Positions 7,580 through 17,645 of a stretch of DNA of 64,000 nucleotides are shown here, piece by piece. How positions within the stretch are numbered: the stretch's first letter is position 1; the number at the start of each line of letters is the position of its first letter. The stretch lies in assembly GCF_021560015.1 (NCBI RefSeq), contig NZ_CP073588.1, positions 3,038,001 to 3,102,000 on the forward strand, written 5' to 3'. A program made the translations under genes and the position numbers. The notes below the pieces were generated by a model. The model was not told the DNA's origin, made no database searches, and was given only the letters and a program-made list of their open reading frames with translations. The DNA comes from Shewanella vesiculosa (GTDB taxonomy: Bacteria; Pseudomonadota; Gammaproteobacteria; Enterobacterales; Shewanellaceae).

Positions 7580-9594
7580 CTACTTTTTAAACATATCGCG
7601 TATGTTGGCAATATGGCTTTTACTGGTTTCCACACGCTGCTCTTCAGTTTGAACTGGCTTACGGTTTTCCCAGATTAAGTCATCTTGTGGTAACTCAAGT
7701 AAAAAGCGACTGGGTTCACAGCGCATCGTCTCACCAAATTGGCGGCGCTCGCGACATATCACAAACCATAATTCACGCTGCGCTCGCGTTATCCCCACAT
7801 AAGCCAGACGCCGTTCTTCATCGACATTGTCTTCGTCAATACTCGACTGGTGCGGTAAAATTCTCTCTTCAACCCCCCACCATAAATACAAAAGGATATT
7901 CCAGTCCTTTAGAAGCATGTAAAGTCATTAACTGTACTTGATCGCCACCTTCATCCTCGCTATTACGTTCCATCATGTCGCGCAGGGTTAATCGAGTAAC
8001 CACTTCCGGTAGCGTCATCGGTTCATCTAACTCATCACCTTCGAGCATTTCGGTAACCCAACGGTATAATTCCGAAATATTTTTCATCCTCATTTCGGCC
8101 GCTTTAGCGCTGGTACTGGTTTCGTACAGATAATCTTCGTAATTAATTTTGCGGATCAGCTGTTTAATCGCTTCAACCGGCTCTCCACGAGTTGCGAGCT
8201 CACCAGTATCAACAATAAATTTGCCGAATTGATACAGCGAGTTGACCGCCGCGGGTGCAAGGTGATGATTCAATTCAACATCAAAAATCGCTTCAAATAG
8301 CGAAATATGCTTTTGATTAGCAAAATTACCCAAACGTTCCAGCGATGCAGGGCCGATACCACGTTTAGGCAAGTTAACCACCCGCAAAAAAAGCATTATC
8401 ATCGTCAGGATTCACTACTAAACGTAAATACCCCATGATGTCTTTAATTTCTGCTCGGGAGAAAAAGGAAGTACCACCACTGAGCTTATAAGGAATGCGG
8501 TTGGTCATGAGCGATCGTTCGAGTAAACGAGATTGATGATTACCTCGGTATAAAATGGCGTAATCACCAAATTTAGTCCGCCCAACAAACTTATGCCGAA
8601 TGATCTCTGCCACCACTCGCTCAGCTTCCTGCTCTTCGTTAGCGGCTATTAATACTCTTAGTGGCTCACCATAAGCTAACTCACTAAATAACGCCTTATC
8701 GTACACGTGAGGGTTGTTGGCAATCAAAATATTGGCAGCACGAAGAATACGTTGGCTTGATCGATAGTTTTGCTCTAGCTTAATTAATTTAAGCTTAGGA
8801 AAATCAGTTCCTAGCAACACTAGATTTTGCGGTTTGGCGCCACGCCAAGAATAAATAGACTGATCGTCATCACCTACCACGGTAAAACGTGAACGCTGAC
8901 CCACCAACAGTTTCACTAATTCGTATTGGCTAGTATTAGTATCTTGATACTCATCCACCAGCAAGTATTGAATTTTGGTTTGCCAGCGGGTACGCACCTC
9001 TTCATTCATCCGCAACAATAAGGTTGGAATTAAGATAAGATCATCAAAATCGAGCGCATTATAGGACTTCATATGCTGAGCATATCGTTGATACAAGGTA
9101 GCAAATAATTGGCTTTGCTCATCTTTTGCCATACTGATTGCCTGCTGAGGGATCACTAATCCCCCTTTCCAGTTCGATATGGCTGATGCCAAGGACTTGA
9201 TTAAATCTTTATCGTCATCGAACTCATCTTCAGTCAGCTCTTTTAATAGCGCGAAGGTGTCTTGATCATCAAACAAAGAGAAACCCGCCTTAAGCCCAAG
9301 CACTTTATGCTCACGCTTAATGATTTCGAGTCCTAAGGTGTGGAAGGTAGATATCCATAATCCACGGGCTTCTTTGCGGCCCATAGACTGAGCCACACGC
9401 TCTTTCATTTCACGCGCGGCTTTATTAGTAAAGGTTACAGCGGCAATATTACGGGCTTTGTAGCCACACTTTTCAACTAAGTAAGCAATTTTATTAATGA
9501 TAACTCGTGTTTTACCACTCCCCGCGCCAGCAAGCACTAAGCATGGACCCGACACATAATGTACGGCTTCATTTTGCCCTGGATTGAGTTTCAT
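7580..9594 (-). pseudogene. rep: ATP-dependent DNA helicase Rep, read in three frames (two frameshifts, probable sequence errors)
   Basis: Three consecutive pieces on the minus strand together match UvrD/Rep-type SF1A helicase: residues 1-400 (Walker [28 protein letters not shown]), a middle part starting [14 protein letters not shown], and a C-terminal part VEERILPHQ...[11 protein letters not shown]. The first break is at an A7 run (8386-8392; T7 in the gene); with six, NAFLRVVN is restored. The second is at a C6 run (7873-7878); with five, [12 protein letters not shown] is restored. Removing both extra bases gives 670 residues, close to the E. coli length (673). Rep unwinds DNA 3' to 5' and clears proteins ahead of replication forks. 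Both breaks are +1 in homopolymers, as elsewhere in this window, so the gene is probably intact in the organism. Confidence 0.9.
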
Positions 9595-9735
9595 TAATTA
9601 TTACACCTTACTTAACGTTAAACGAAGGCGGATCATAGCAGAATCAACTGGTGACGGTTAACGAAAAAACAGTTAAGGTTTGGAAAAGCGCTCACCTCGG
9701 TTACAATTAACTGAATATATCAGTAGGGGATCATA

Positions 9736-9985
9736 ATGATTAATCCAAAGAAAATTGAAGAGCTCGCTAAACAACTTAGCGACAACTTACCTAGCGGTGT
9801 TAAGCAGTTTGCCGGGGGAATTTGAAGAGCGCAGCAAGCAGCTATTACAAAACCAACTGATGAAGCTGGATGTGGTATCGCGTGAAGAGTTTGAAGTGCA
9901 GCAACATGTGTTACTGAAAACCCGTGAAAAGCTGGAAGCATTACAAGTACAAGTCAATGAATTAGAGAAAAAGTTAGCTGATTAG
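9736..9985 (+). pseudogene. ubiK: Ubiquinone biosynthesis accessory factor UbiK, frameshifted at a G5 run
   Basis: The ATG at 9736 follows an AGGGG ribosome site. It opens a frame MINPKKIEELAKQLSDNLP... that stops after 29 codons; from the G5 run (9814-9818) the next frame continues FEERSKQLLQNQLMKLDVVSREEFE to the stop at 9985. With four Gs the protein is 82 residues, the usual UbiK/YqiC length. The C-terminal half (about 45-82) is a coiled coil (KTREKLEALQVQVNELEKKL-like heptads). UbiK is a small membrane-fusogenic partner of UbiJ in the aerobic ubiquinone pathway. The single extra G is probably a sequence error. It is a single gene, convergent with the aminotransferase gene. Confidence 0.88.
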
Positions 9986-10011
9986 CGACTAAATAATCTC
10001 TGAAAAATCAT

Positions 10012-10040
10012 AAAAAATGACGCTCTAAAGCGTCATTTTT
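10012..10040. terminator. Bidirectional terminator between ubiK and the aminotransferase gene
   Basis: A 12-bp stem (AAAAATGACGCT / AGCGTCATTTTT) with a CTAA loop, A-run on the left and T-run on the right. It serves both convergent genes. Confidence 0.88.
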
Positions 10041-10062
10041 ATGATGATTCAACAATCAATGT

Positions 10063-11199
10063 TTATGTTAACGACTCTTCTAATGCGTGTAAGCAAAGGG
10101 CGACATTTTCACGACGAGCACTGAAGCCCATCAGGCCGATACGCCATGCTTTACCTGCTAAAGCACCTAGCCCAGCACCAATTTCTAAATTATATTCTTC
10201 CAATAAATGCTTACGCACTGCCGCGTCATCGACACCGTCTGGAATATATACTGTATTGAGTTGCGGTAAACGCGACGACTCTTCAACCACAAATTTAAAG
10301 CCTAATGTTGTTAGCCCATCACGCAGTAATAAGTGCATTTTTCGGTGTCTTGCCCAGGCATTTTCGAGCCCTTCATTGGCAAGTAAACGTAAAGATTCAT
10401 GCAGAGCATATAAGGCATTCACTGGCGCAGTATGATGATAACTGCGTTTAGCACCAGCACTATTGCCCCAATAACCCATGACTAAGGTTTGATCTAAAAA
10501 CCAACTTTGCACCTGGGTAGTACGGGCTTTAAGCTTGGCAACCGCTTTAGGTGAAAATGACACAGGCGATAAACCGGGGACACAGGAGAGACACTTTTGG
10601 CTGCCAGAATAAATGGCATCAATGCCCCACTCATCCACCAGCAATTCAACACCACCCAATGAGGTTACGGCATCAACAATACTGATACAGTCATGTAATT
10701 GCGCTAAGGTGCACAAGGTTTTCGCATCAGACAGTGCACCAGTTGAGGTTTCGGCATGCACAAATGCGAGAAATTTTGCATCAGGATGCGCCACGAGTGC
10801 TGCTTCAACTTTATCTGGGCATACAGGTTCGCCCCATTCATTGTCGACAACAACTGCTACACCGCCAACTCGCTCAACGTTTTGACGCATGCGCTCACCA
10901 AACACCCCATTACGACATACGATGACCTTTTCGCCTGGCTCAACTAAATTGACAAAACAGGTTTCCATTCCGGCACTGCCTGGTGCTGATACCGCTAAAG
11001 TCATTTCGTTTTTAGTTTGAAAAGCATATTGAATTAAGCTTTTGAGCTCATCCATCATGCCGACAAATAATGGGTCAAGGTGACCGATAGTCGGCCTTGA
11101 TTGTGCCGCAAGCACTTCGGGATACACATCAGATGGGCCAGGGCCCATTAAGATTCTGCGCGGTGGCATAAAAACTGGAATTGTTGGCACGGGTAACAT
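10063..11199 (-). CDS. Alanine--glyoxylate/serine-type class V aminotransferase
   Basis: PLP-dependent fold-type I, class V aminotransferase of the AGXT/serine-glyoxylate family, 378 residues. The N-terminal [13 protein letters not shown] and the [10 protein letters not shown] segment are family hallmarks. The PLP lysine is Lys202 in YSGSQKCLS, preceded by VDAVTSLGG, which carries the cofactor-contacting Asp. The start at 11199 is chosen because AGGAG lies six bases upstream; an ATG 33 bases further out lacks such a site. The likely reaction is transfer of an amino group from alanine or serine to glyoxylate in the cytosol; the exact donor cannot be read from sequence. It stands alone between a terminator and a long intergenic gap. 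Confidence 0.85.
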   Translation of the reverse strand: MLPVPTIPVFMPPRRILMGPGPSDVYPEVLAAQSRPTIGHLDPLFVGMMDELKSLIQYAFQTKNEMTLAVSAPGSAGMETCFVNLVEPGEKVIVCRNGVFGERMRQNVERVGGVAVVVDNEWGEPVCPDKVEAALVAHPDAKFLAFVHAETSTGALSDAKTLCTLAQLHDCISIVDAVTSLGGVELLVDEWGIDAIYSGSQKCLSCVPGLSPVSFSPKAVAKLKARTTQVQSWFLDQTLVMGYWGNSAGAKRSYHHTAPVNALYALHESLRLLANEGLENAWARHRKMHLLLRDGLTTLGFKFVVEESSRLPQLNTVYIPDGVDDAAVRKHLLEEYNLEIGAGLGALAGKAWRIGLMGFSARRENVALCLHALEESLT

Positions 11200-11623
11200 C
11201 AATGTCTCCTTAAAATGAGGTCTAAAATTCATAACTCAATATGAATCTGGAAAAATTTACCCTACATATAAAGCAAAACATACCAATCAGTTGCAGCAAA
11301 ATAAATCAACATTCACTTGTTGGTAATCGTTTCTACAGACCCACGAATATTTTTTCGTTTTAGGCGTACTGACAATACCACATTGAGGCACTAAATCACC
11401 TAAGAAAGGTAGTTAACCTGAACTAGGGATAACAAACGCCTCTCAAACAGCCCTTTGTCTTGCTAACGGTGTTGAATTAACTTGCCATAGACCCGCTATT
11501 GACGCGCAATTCGCCTTGTTAGTAAAACAAATGACAAGTTTGATAGTGATAAACGTCTAAGTCTATGATCTTTAATATCATATCTTCGTCTCTTATCCCG
11601 ATTTCAGGTCAGTTAAAAATGAA
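11200..11623. other. Intergenic stretch with a dispersed repeat copy and no gene
   Basis: About 420 bases between the aminotransferase start and the ilvA stop. No ORF or structured RNA stands out and I find no clear terminator for the ilvGMDA transcript. Near its right end (11540-11574) lies the second copy of the 35-nt repeat. Confidence 0.55.
11540..11574 (+). repeat. 35-nt dispersed intergenic repeat, copy B
   Basis: 31 of 35 bases match 3888-3922 without gaps. It lies about 50 bases beyond the stop codon of ilvA, in its 3' flank. Confidence 0.6.
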
Positions 11624-13195
11624 TTATGATTTTGCTTTCGCACTATTTAAAAATAACTGATAAGCCGGACTGTGGGTTTCTTCTTGATAAACGAAACCGA
11701 GCTCCATTAAAAATTGCGCAAACGCGACGTCATCTTTAGCCGGTACTTCAAAACCGGTTAACACCCTACCAAAGGCTGCACCATGATTACGGTAATGAAA
11801 TAAACTGATATTCCATTTGCTCTGTAAAGTGGTTAAAAACTTCAGCAATGCCCCGGGATGCTCAGGAAACTCAAAGCTAAATAAGCGCTCTTCTAATGGC
11901 TCAAGTGGATGACCACCGACCATATAACGCACGTGTAATTTAGCGGTTTCATCTTGGGATAAGTCTTGAACTTCAAAGCCTTCAGACTCTAACTTAGCAA
12001 TGATCTCACTGAGTTCTGCTTGGCCGCCAGTGAGACGAATACCCGCAAATACCACTGCAATATCACGACTGCTAAAACGGTAATTAAACTCGGTCATCAC
12101 TCGTTTATCAAGTAACTCACAAAAACGTAAAAAACTGCCTGGTTTTTCAGGTATTTTTACCGCTAACACCGCTTCTTTTTGCTCAGCTAATTCACAGCGT
12201 TCAGACACATAACGTAAACTATGAAAATTCACATTGGCACCACTGAGAATAGCCGCTACTTTTTTGGGGGCATCGATAGAGTCACCCTGTTGCGCCATGT
12301 ACTTTTTAAGCCCCGCAATCGACAAGGCTCCAGCGGGTTCGGCTATCGCGCGGGTATCCTCAAAAATATCTTTTACTGCGGCACAAATTTCATCAGAAGT
12401 GACGGTAACCACTTCATCAACGTATTCACGCGCTAAGCGAAATGGCTCAGTACCAATCCGTTTAACCGCTACGCCGTCAGCAAACAAACCCACCTGAGCC
12501 AAAGTTACTGGTTCATCAGCTTCGAGTGCCGCCTTTAAGCAAGCAGCGTCTTCGGGTTCAACCCCAATGATCTTAACTTGCGGCATCACCGCTTTGTAAT
12601 AGGCCGCAATACCGGCAATTAAACCACCGCCGCCAACAGGCACAAACACGATTTCAATATCGCGTTGTTGTTGTACCATTTCTTGAGCAATAGTGCCTTG
12701 TCCGGCAATAACCGCTTCGTCATCAAATGGGGCGATATACACCCGTCCTTCTGTTGCCGAGAGGTTTTTGGCATAGTCATTGGCTTGATCAAACGCCTGC
12801 CCATGAAGGACCACATTGCCACCTAAGCGTTTCACCGCATCAATCTTAATATCTGGCGTGGTACTAGGCATTACAATTACGGCATCAATACCGCGACTGG
12901 CAGCAGACATCGCTACCCCTTGAGCGTGATTGCCCGCTGATGCGCACACCACACCTCTATCGCACTCATCTTGAGTTAACGCTGCTATACGGTTGTAGGC
13001 ACCACGTATTTTAAACGAATGCACTGGTTGCATATCTTCACGCTTTAAATACACCTGACAACCAAAGCGAGCAGACAATTTATTCATGCTCGACAATGGC
13101 GTCACTTTAGCCACATCATAAACAGACGACAGCAAAATTTTCTGTAAATAATAATGCGCTAAATCTAATTGAGTTTGAGACGCCAAAGCCAACAT
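11624..13195 (-). CDS. ilvA: Threonine ammonia-lyase (biosynthetic threonine deaminase) IlvA
   Basis: A 523-residue PLP enzyme that converts threonine to 2-oxobutanoate, the first step to isoleucine. The PLP lysine is Lys62 in HSFKIRGAYNR, and the phosphate-binding glycine loop is VPVGGGGLIAG. The C-terminal 190 residues hold two ACT-like regulatory domains (KIPEKPGSFLRFCELL and EFPEHPGALLKFLTTL), which mark the allosteric biosynthetic form inhibited by isoleucine rather than the short catabolic form. The start ATG at 13195 lies one base after the ilvD stop codon, so the frame's upstream extension (which would overlap ilvD by about 65 bases) is not used. It is the last gene of ilvLGMDA. Confidence 0.95.
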   Translation of the reverse strand: MLALASQTQLDLAHYYLQKILLSSVYDVAKVTPLSSMNKLSARFGCQVYLKREDMQPVHSFKIRGAYNRIAALTQDECDRGVVCASAGNHAQGVAMSAASRGIDAVIVMPSTTPDIKIDAVKRLGGNVVLHGQAFDQANDYAKNLSATEGRVYIAPFDDEAVIAGQGTIAQEMVQQQRDIEIVFVPVGGGGLIAGIAAYYKAVMPQVKIIGVEPEDAACLKAALEADEPVTLAQVGLFADGVAVKRIGTEPFRLAREYVDEVVTVTSDEICAAVKDIFEDTRAIAEPAGALSIAGLKKYMAQQGDSIDAPKKVAAILSGANVNFHSLRYVSERCELAEQKEAVLAVKIPEKPGSFLRFCELLDKRVMTEFNYRFSSRDIAVVFAGIRLTGGQAELSEIIAKLESEGFEVQDLSQDETAKLHVRYMVGGHPLEPLEERLFSFEFPEHPGALLKFLTTLQSKWNISLFHYRNHGAAFGRVLTGFEVPAKDDVAFAQFLMELGFVYQEETHSPAYQLFLNSAKAKS

Positions 13196-13196
13196 A

Positions 13197-15056
13197 TTAC
13201 CCCTCCAGCTTAGCGCGATCGCGAACGGCACCTTTATCAGCACTGGTGGCCAATAATGCATACGCCTTAAGCGCTAATGACACATAACGTTCACGAGCAA
13301 CCGGCTTCCAACCTAGCGGACCTTTGGCATCCATCGCAGTGCGACGCTGAGCAAGCTCTTTATCGCTGACATTAAGTTGAATGCTACGCTTGGGAATGTC
13401 GATGGCAATTTGATCGCCGTTCTCGATAAGTGCAATGGTGCCACCTGACGCCGCTTCTGGTGACACATGACCAATCGATAAACCTGAAGTACCACCGGAA
13501 AAACGCCCATCAGTAATTAACGCACATTTAGTGCCTAAACCACGTGATTTTAAGTAGGTTGTTGGATAGAGCATTTCTTGCATACCCGGGCCACCTTTAG
13601 GGCCTTCGTAGCGAATAACCACTACATCACCTTCAACGACTTCGCCACCGAGAATACCGGCTACCGCATCGTCTTGGCTTTCATACACTCGAGCGCTACC
13701 AACAAAGGTTAAGTTAGACTCGTCTACCCCTGCAGTTTTCACAATACAACCATCAACGGCCACATTACCTGACAATACGGCTAAGCCCCCTTCTTGGCTA
13801 AAGGCAAACTCACGCGAACGAATACAGCCATTTTCACGATCATCATCAACACTGTCCCAACGACAATTTTGGCTGAATGCTTTCGTGGTGGGAATACCAG
13901 CAGGGCCGGCACTAAAAAAGCGGATTACATCTGGATCGTTAGTTTGTTTAATGTCGTACTTAGCTAAGACTGATTTTAAATCACCACCATTGTCTGCGGC
14001 CACATGCGGTACATCGTTATGGATTAAACCTGCTCTATCTAACTCGCCTAAAATCCCCATTACCCCACCAGCACGGTGAACATCTTCCATATGATATTTA
14101 GGCGTTGAAGGCGCAACCTTACATAGATGAGGCACTAAGCGCGATATGCGATCAATATCCGCCATGGTAAAGTCAATTTCCGCCTCTTGCGCGGCGGCGA
14201 CTAAATGCAACACAGTATTAGATGAACCTCCCATGGCAACATCTAATACCATGGCATTTTCAAATGATTTAAATGACGCAATATTACGTGGCAAGGCAGT
14301 TTCATCGTCATGCTTGTAATAACGTTCAGCCAGCATCATCACCCGGCGACCTGCTTCTAAAAATAATTCACGACGGTCTTCATGAGTTGCAAGCATTGAG
14401 CCATTACCCGGTAAAGACAAACCTAAGGCCTCGGTCAAACAGTTCATTGAATTAGCAGTAAACATACCTGAGCATGAGCCACATGTAGGGCAAGCACTGC
14501 GTTCAATTTGCTTGCTGTCTTCATCACTGACATTAGAGTCTGCACCGGCAATCATGGCATCGACTAAATCAAGTTTAATAATTTGATCAGATAACTTGGT
14601 TTTACCTGCTTCCATTGGGCCACCGGACACAAATACCACCGGAATATTTAATCGCAGCGCGGCCATTAACATGCCTGGGGTAATTTTATCGCAGTTAGAA
14701 ATACACACTAATGCATCGGCACAATGAGCGTTGACCATATATTCAACACTATCTGCAATTAACTCACGAGACGGTAAGCTGTACAACATGCCGCCATGAC
14801 CCATGGCGATACCATCATCGACGGCAATAGTATTGAACTCTTTGGCAATACCGCCCGCCTCTTCAATCGCGCCGGCAACCAATGAGCCCATATTCTTTAA
14901 ATGTACATGACCCGGTACAAACTGGGTGAACGAATTGGCAATGGCAATAATGGGCTTACCAAAATCATTTTCTTTTACGCCAGTGGCACGCCATAGTGCG
15001 CGGGCGCCTGCCATGTTGCGGCCTTCGGTACTGGTTGCTGAACGTAATTTTGGCAT
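13197..15056 (-). CDS. ilvD: Dihydroxy-acid dehydratase IlvD
   Basis: 619 residues, full length for the family. It dehydrates 2,3-dihydroxy-isovalerate and -methylvalerate to the 2-oxo acids of valine and isoleucine. Cysteines expected to hold the Fe-S cluster are seen in [10 protein letters not shown] and in [12 protein letters not shown]; the substrate-region motif [19 protein letters not shown] is complete. It sits between ilvM (80-base gap) and ilvA (one-base gap) in the operon and is presumably controlled by the ilvL attenuator upstream. Confidence 0.97.
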   Translation of the reverse strand: MPKLRSATSTEGRNMAGARALWRATGVKENDFGKPIIAIANSFTQFVPGHVHLKNMGSLVAGAIEEAGGIAKEFNTIAVDDGIAMGHGGMLYSLPSRELIADSVEYMVNAHCADALVCISNCDKITPGMLMAALRLNIPVVFVSGGPMEAGKTKLSDQIIKLDLVDAMIAGADSNVSDEDSKQIERSACPTCGSCSGMFTANSMNCLTEALGLSLPGNGSMLATHEDRRELFLEAGRRVMMLAERYYKHDDETALPRNIASFKSFENAMVLDVAMGGSSNTVLHLVAAAQEAEIDFTMADIDRISRLVPHLCKVAPSTPKYHMEDVHRAGGVMGILGELDRAGLIHNDVPHVAADNGGDLKSVLAKYDIKQTNDPDVIRFFSAGPAGIPTTKAFSQNCRWDSVDDDRENGCIRSREFAFSQEGGLAVLSGNVAVDGCIVKTAGVDESNLTFVGSARVYESQDDAVAGILGGEVVEGDVVVIRYEGPKGGPGMQEMLYPTTYLKSRGLGTKCALITDGRFSGGTSGLSIGHVSPEAASGGTIALIENGDQIAIDIPKRSIQLNVSDKELAQRRTAMDAKGPLGWKPVARERYVSLALKAYALLATSADKGAVRDRAKLEG

Positions 15057-15135
15057 TGCAAATATCCTTGTTTAATGTGGGGCGCGTTACCGATTTGATC
15101 ACGGATAACGTTCTAATAATGAGTGATAAAAAATC

Positions 15136-15393
15136 TTAACTGTTTGCTGCTTGATCCAGTGACACTGCTGGCAAAACTTTACAATGCATCACATCAATGA
15201 GTTTATCTAACTGGGTACTTAACAATTCAATGGCGCGTTCGGCCTCAACCCATAAGTCAACCGCCATACTGGTGTCGTCGTTGATGCGCACCTGCATTTG
15301 AGTCACTTTAAATCCACGATGGCGAGTCACACGGAGCACGCGTTCAAGTACCTCGGGGCGTTGCTGAACGGTTATTTCTAATGCATGCATCAT
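15136..15393 (-). CDS. ilvM: Acetolactate synthase II small (regulatory) subunit IlvM
   Basis: An 85-residue single ACT domain, beginning [22 protein letters not shown] and followed by a second beta-alpha unit of the [10 protein letters not shown] type. This is the size and form of IlvM, not of the longer IlvH/IlvN subunits. Its start overlaps the ilvG stop by four bases (ATGA), showing translational coupling. It pairs with IlvG to form acetohydroxyacid synthase II. Confidence 0.92.
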   Translation of the reverse strand: MMHALEITVQQRPEVLERVLRVTRHRGFKVTQMQVRINDDTSMAVDLWVEAERAIELLSTQLDKLIDVMHCKVLPAVSLDQAANS

Positions 15394-17075
15394 GTTTGCT
15401 TCTCCATTTGGTCCATCATGTCACTATTACTCGCACCTGGCGGTACTAAAGGCCATACGTTAAAAATATCATCAATCGAAACATGCAGCATGTAAGGACC
15501 GCTACTGTTTAACATATCATCTAATCCTTGCTCGACTTGATCCGCACGCGTAATGGTTCTGCCAGGGATATCAAATGCCGACGCCATAAGGACAAAGTTA
15601 GGGTTATCAGATAAGTCTGTTTCACTGTAACGCTCTTCAAAAAATAGCTGTTGCCATTGCTTAACCATACCCAGTTTTTGGTTATCAATCAGTAAGATTT
15701 TCACCGGTAATTTACGGCGTTTAATGGTGGTTAACTCTTGGACATTCATCATAAACGAGCCATCACCAGAGACAGTAACCACAGTCGCATCAGGGCGTGC
15801 GACTTGGGCACCAATGGCAGCAGGTAAACCAAAGCCCATAGTGCCTAACCCTGCGCTGGTTAAATGATCTTCAGGGCGGCGGAACCACATGTGCTGTGCA
15901 ACCCACATTTGATGCTGGCCCACATCGCAAGCAACTACGCTGTCTTCCGGTAATTTATTGGCTAAACGACGTAACATCGCTGGCGCATAAATTAAATCAC
16001 CTGGATGGTGATAATCCCATTGATGCTTTCGAGACAACTCCTCAACATCTGCTTGCCACTGACCAATATCAAGCTTATCTGCTACCGCCGCAGTTAATGC
16101 TGGCAACACTATGCTCAGCTCGGCGGCAATGGCGACATCCGCTTGGCGTAACTTGCCAATTTCGGCGGCATCGATGTCTAAATGCAATACTTTGGCATTA
16201 CTGGCGAAACTGGCAAGGCGGCCAGTAACCCTGTCATCAAAACGTGCACCGACAACCATCAATAAATCGCATTCTTGCACTGCAAGGTTGGCACCTTTAC
16301 CACCATGCATACCCAACATGCCTAAATAACCTTTAGTCCCATGTGCAATACTGCCCAAGCCTTTTAACGTCGCTACCGATGGGATACCCGTGGTGTCGAT
16401 GAACTGACGTAAATGCGCAACAGCACCCGCCATCCCCACACCACCGCCAACGTATAACATAGGTTTTTTAGCCTGCTTAATTAACACTGCAGCTGCATCT
16501 AAATCGCTTATCTGAGGTTGTAACTCATCAGCAACGCTTTGAAGCGGTGTTCTGTATTCTAATGCAGCAAGTTGGATGTCTTTTGGGATATCAACTAATA
16601 CAGGACCAGGACGTCCTTCTGCAGCGATTTCGAATGCGCGATATAAAGTCGGGATTAACTCGTTGATGTCGGTGACCATAAAGCTATGTTTGGTACATGA
16701 CAACGACATACCTAATACATCGATTTCTTGAAATGCGTCAGTTCCAATAACACTAGTAGACACTTGACCGGTTATGGCAACTAATGGCACTGAGTCAAGT
16801 AAAGCATCGGCAAGTGAAGTGATGAGATTCGTGGCCCCTGGACCTGAGGTGGCAAAGCACACTCCGGTTTTACCACTGGCGCGGGCATACCCTACAGCAG
16901 CAAACGCAGCACCTTGTTCGTGACGACTAAGCAAGTGTTCTACCGGACCGCCATAAAGGGCATCGTAGATTGGCATAATCGCTCCGCCAGGATAACCAAA
17001 TACGGTTGTCACACCATGTGCTGCTAGTACTTTGATTACTGCATCCGCGCCGCGCATTTTCTGTCCTGCTTCCAT
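15390..17075 (-). CDS. ilvG: Acetolactate synthase II large subunit IlvG
   Basis: A 561-residue ThDP enzyme that condenses pyruvate with pyruvate or 2-oxobutanoate, the branch point of valine and isoleucine synthesis. The catalytic glutamate is Glu53 in SRHEQGAAF; the ThDP/Mg motif GDGSFMMN begins near residue 440; the central FAD-binding domain contains [11 protein letters not shown]. The reading frame is intact, unlike the well-known E. coli K-12 ilvG. It is the first structural gene after the ilvL leader and attenuator, with ilvM overlapping its end. Confidence 0.96.
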   Translation of the reverse strand: MEAGQKMRGADAVIKVLAAHGVTTVFGYPGGAIMPIYDALYGGPVEHLLSRHEQGAAFAAVGYARASGKTGVCFATSGPGATNLITSLADALLDSVPLVAITGQVSTSVIGTDAFQEIDVLGMSLSCTKHSFMVTDINELIPTLYRAFEIAAEGRPGPVLVDIPKDIQLAALEYRTPLQSVADELQPQISDLDAAAVLIKQAKKPMLYVGGGVGMAGAVAHLRQFIDTTGIPSVATLKGLGSIAHGTKGYLGMLGMHGGKGANLAVQECDLLMVVGARFDDRVTGRLASFASNAKVLHLDIDAAEIGKLRQADVAIAAELSIVLPALTAAVADKLDIGQWQADVEELSRKHQWDYHHPGDLIYAPAMLRRLANKLPEDSVVACDVGQHQMWVAQHMWFRRPEDHLTSAGLGTMGFGLPAAIGAQVARPDATVVTVSGDGSFMMNVQELTTIKRRKLPVKILLIDNQKLGMVKQWQQLFFEERYSETDLSDNPNFVLMASAFDIPGRTITRADQVEQGLDDMLNSSGPYMLHVSIDDIFNVWPLVPPGASNSDMMDQMEKQT

Positions 17076-17145
17076 ATGTTGCTCTCTACTTCGTCAATGG
17101 TTCTGCTGCTCTACTGTGTGGTTGTTTTTCTTTAAGCCTAAAACT

Positions 17146-17181
17146 AAAAAACCCCCGGTCCTTTCGGAGCGGGGGTTTTTG
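17146..17181 (-). terminator. ilvGMDA attenuator (Rho-independent leader terminator)
   Basis: On the minus strand a GC-rich stem (AAAACCCCCgctCC / GGaccGGGGGTTTT, GAAA-type loop) ends in a T-run. It lies between the ilvL stop codon and the ilvG start. Together with the leader peptide this is a classical translation-coupled attenuator: ribosome stalling at scarce Ile/Leu/Val codons would favour an antiterminator. I did not work out the competing fold. Confidence 0.9.
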
Positions 17182-17196
17182 CAATCTGTTTGACTC

Positions 17197-17292
17197 TTAG
17201 GTCAGTCTAGTTGCCAAACGCCACCCCCGCTGTGACTTAATAATCACTACGGTAATAATTACGAGAATGAGCATGGCTGCATGGTTTAACAT
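17197..17292 (-). CDS. ilvL: ilvGMDA operon leader peptide IlvL
   Basis: A 31-residue ORF on the minus strand: MLNHAAMLILVIITVVIIKS and then QRGWRLATRLT. Of the first 18 residues, twelve are Ile, Leu or Val, which is the signature of the branched-chain amino acid leader peptide. It ends 16 bases before the terminator hairpin (17146-17181) and about 120 bases before ilvG. An AGGA lies ahead of the start. Function by family knowledge: its translation rate senses charged tRNA-Ile, -Leu and -Val and sets read-through into ilvG. It is too short for most gene callers. Confidence 0.92.
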   Translation of the reverse strand: MLNHAAMLILVIITVVIIKSQRGWRLATRLT

Positions 17293-17645
17293 GTTTTAGA
17301 CTGTATCCTAAGTTTTTAGTAAATAATTTGTTTAGTTATGTTCAAATAACGTTACGGTATTACTAACAAGTACCATAAAAGATTTACTTAGCACAACTAA
17401 TAAATTGTCTTTATAAAAAAAATTCAGCTTCCCTGCCGAGACAATGCAAACAACAACAAAAACTTAACCTATGAGTTCAACGACATAATCAAGTTGAACT
17501 CACTCTAACTATTTGTTTTCCCCACGCCTCAATCAGGAGGATGAAGGCGTTTCGATTGATGCCTGTCCGACAACGGAGCTGTATTTCCAGCCAAAACTCT
17601 GAACAGGTACAACATCAGTTCAATTAAACACTTGGTAATTAGTGC
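17293..17645. other. Intergenic region between ilvL and ilvC
   Basis: About 350 bases that must hold the ilvL promoter (reading left) and the 3' flank of ilvC. The only clear structure is the inverted repeat at 17473-17501. I could not assign a confident -35/-10 pair. Confidence 0.5.
17473..17501. repeat. 9-bp perfect inverted repeat downstream of ilvC
   Basis: GAGTTCAAC and GTTGAACTC are separated by 11 bases. It may be a weak ilvC terminator on the minus strand, although only a broken T-rich stretch follows, or an operator for the ilvL promoter. Confidence 0.45.

Noticed and set aside
7580..9594. Programmed ribosomal frameshifting in rep or other broken genes
   Set aside because: The runs differ in base and context, no slippery heptamer plus pseudoknot pattern is shared, and the same +1 homopolymer change occurs in ten unrelated genes. 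A sequence artefact is simpler.
16111..16329. Many 60-110 residue ORFs opposite the ilv genes and ygiQ
   Set aside because: They are antisense shadows of well-supported genes, with no ribosome sites or family features.
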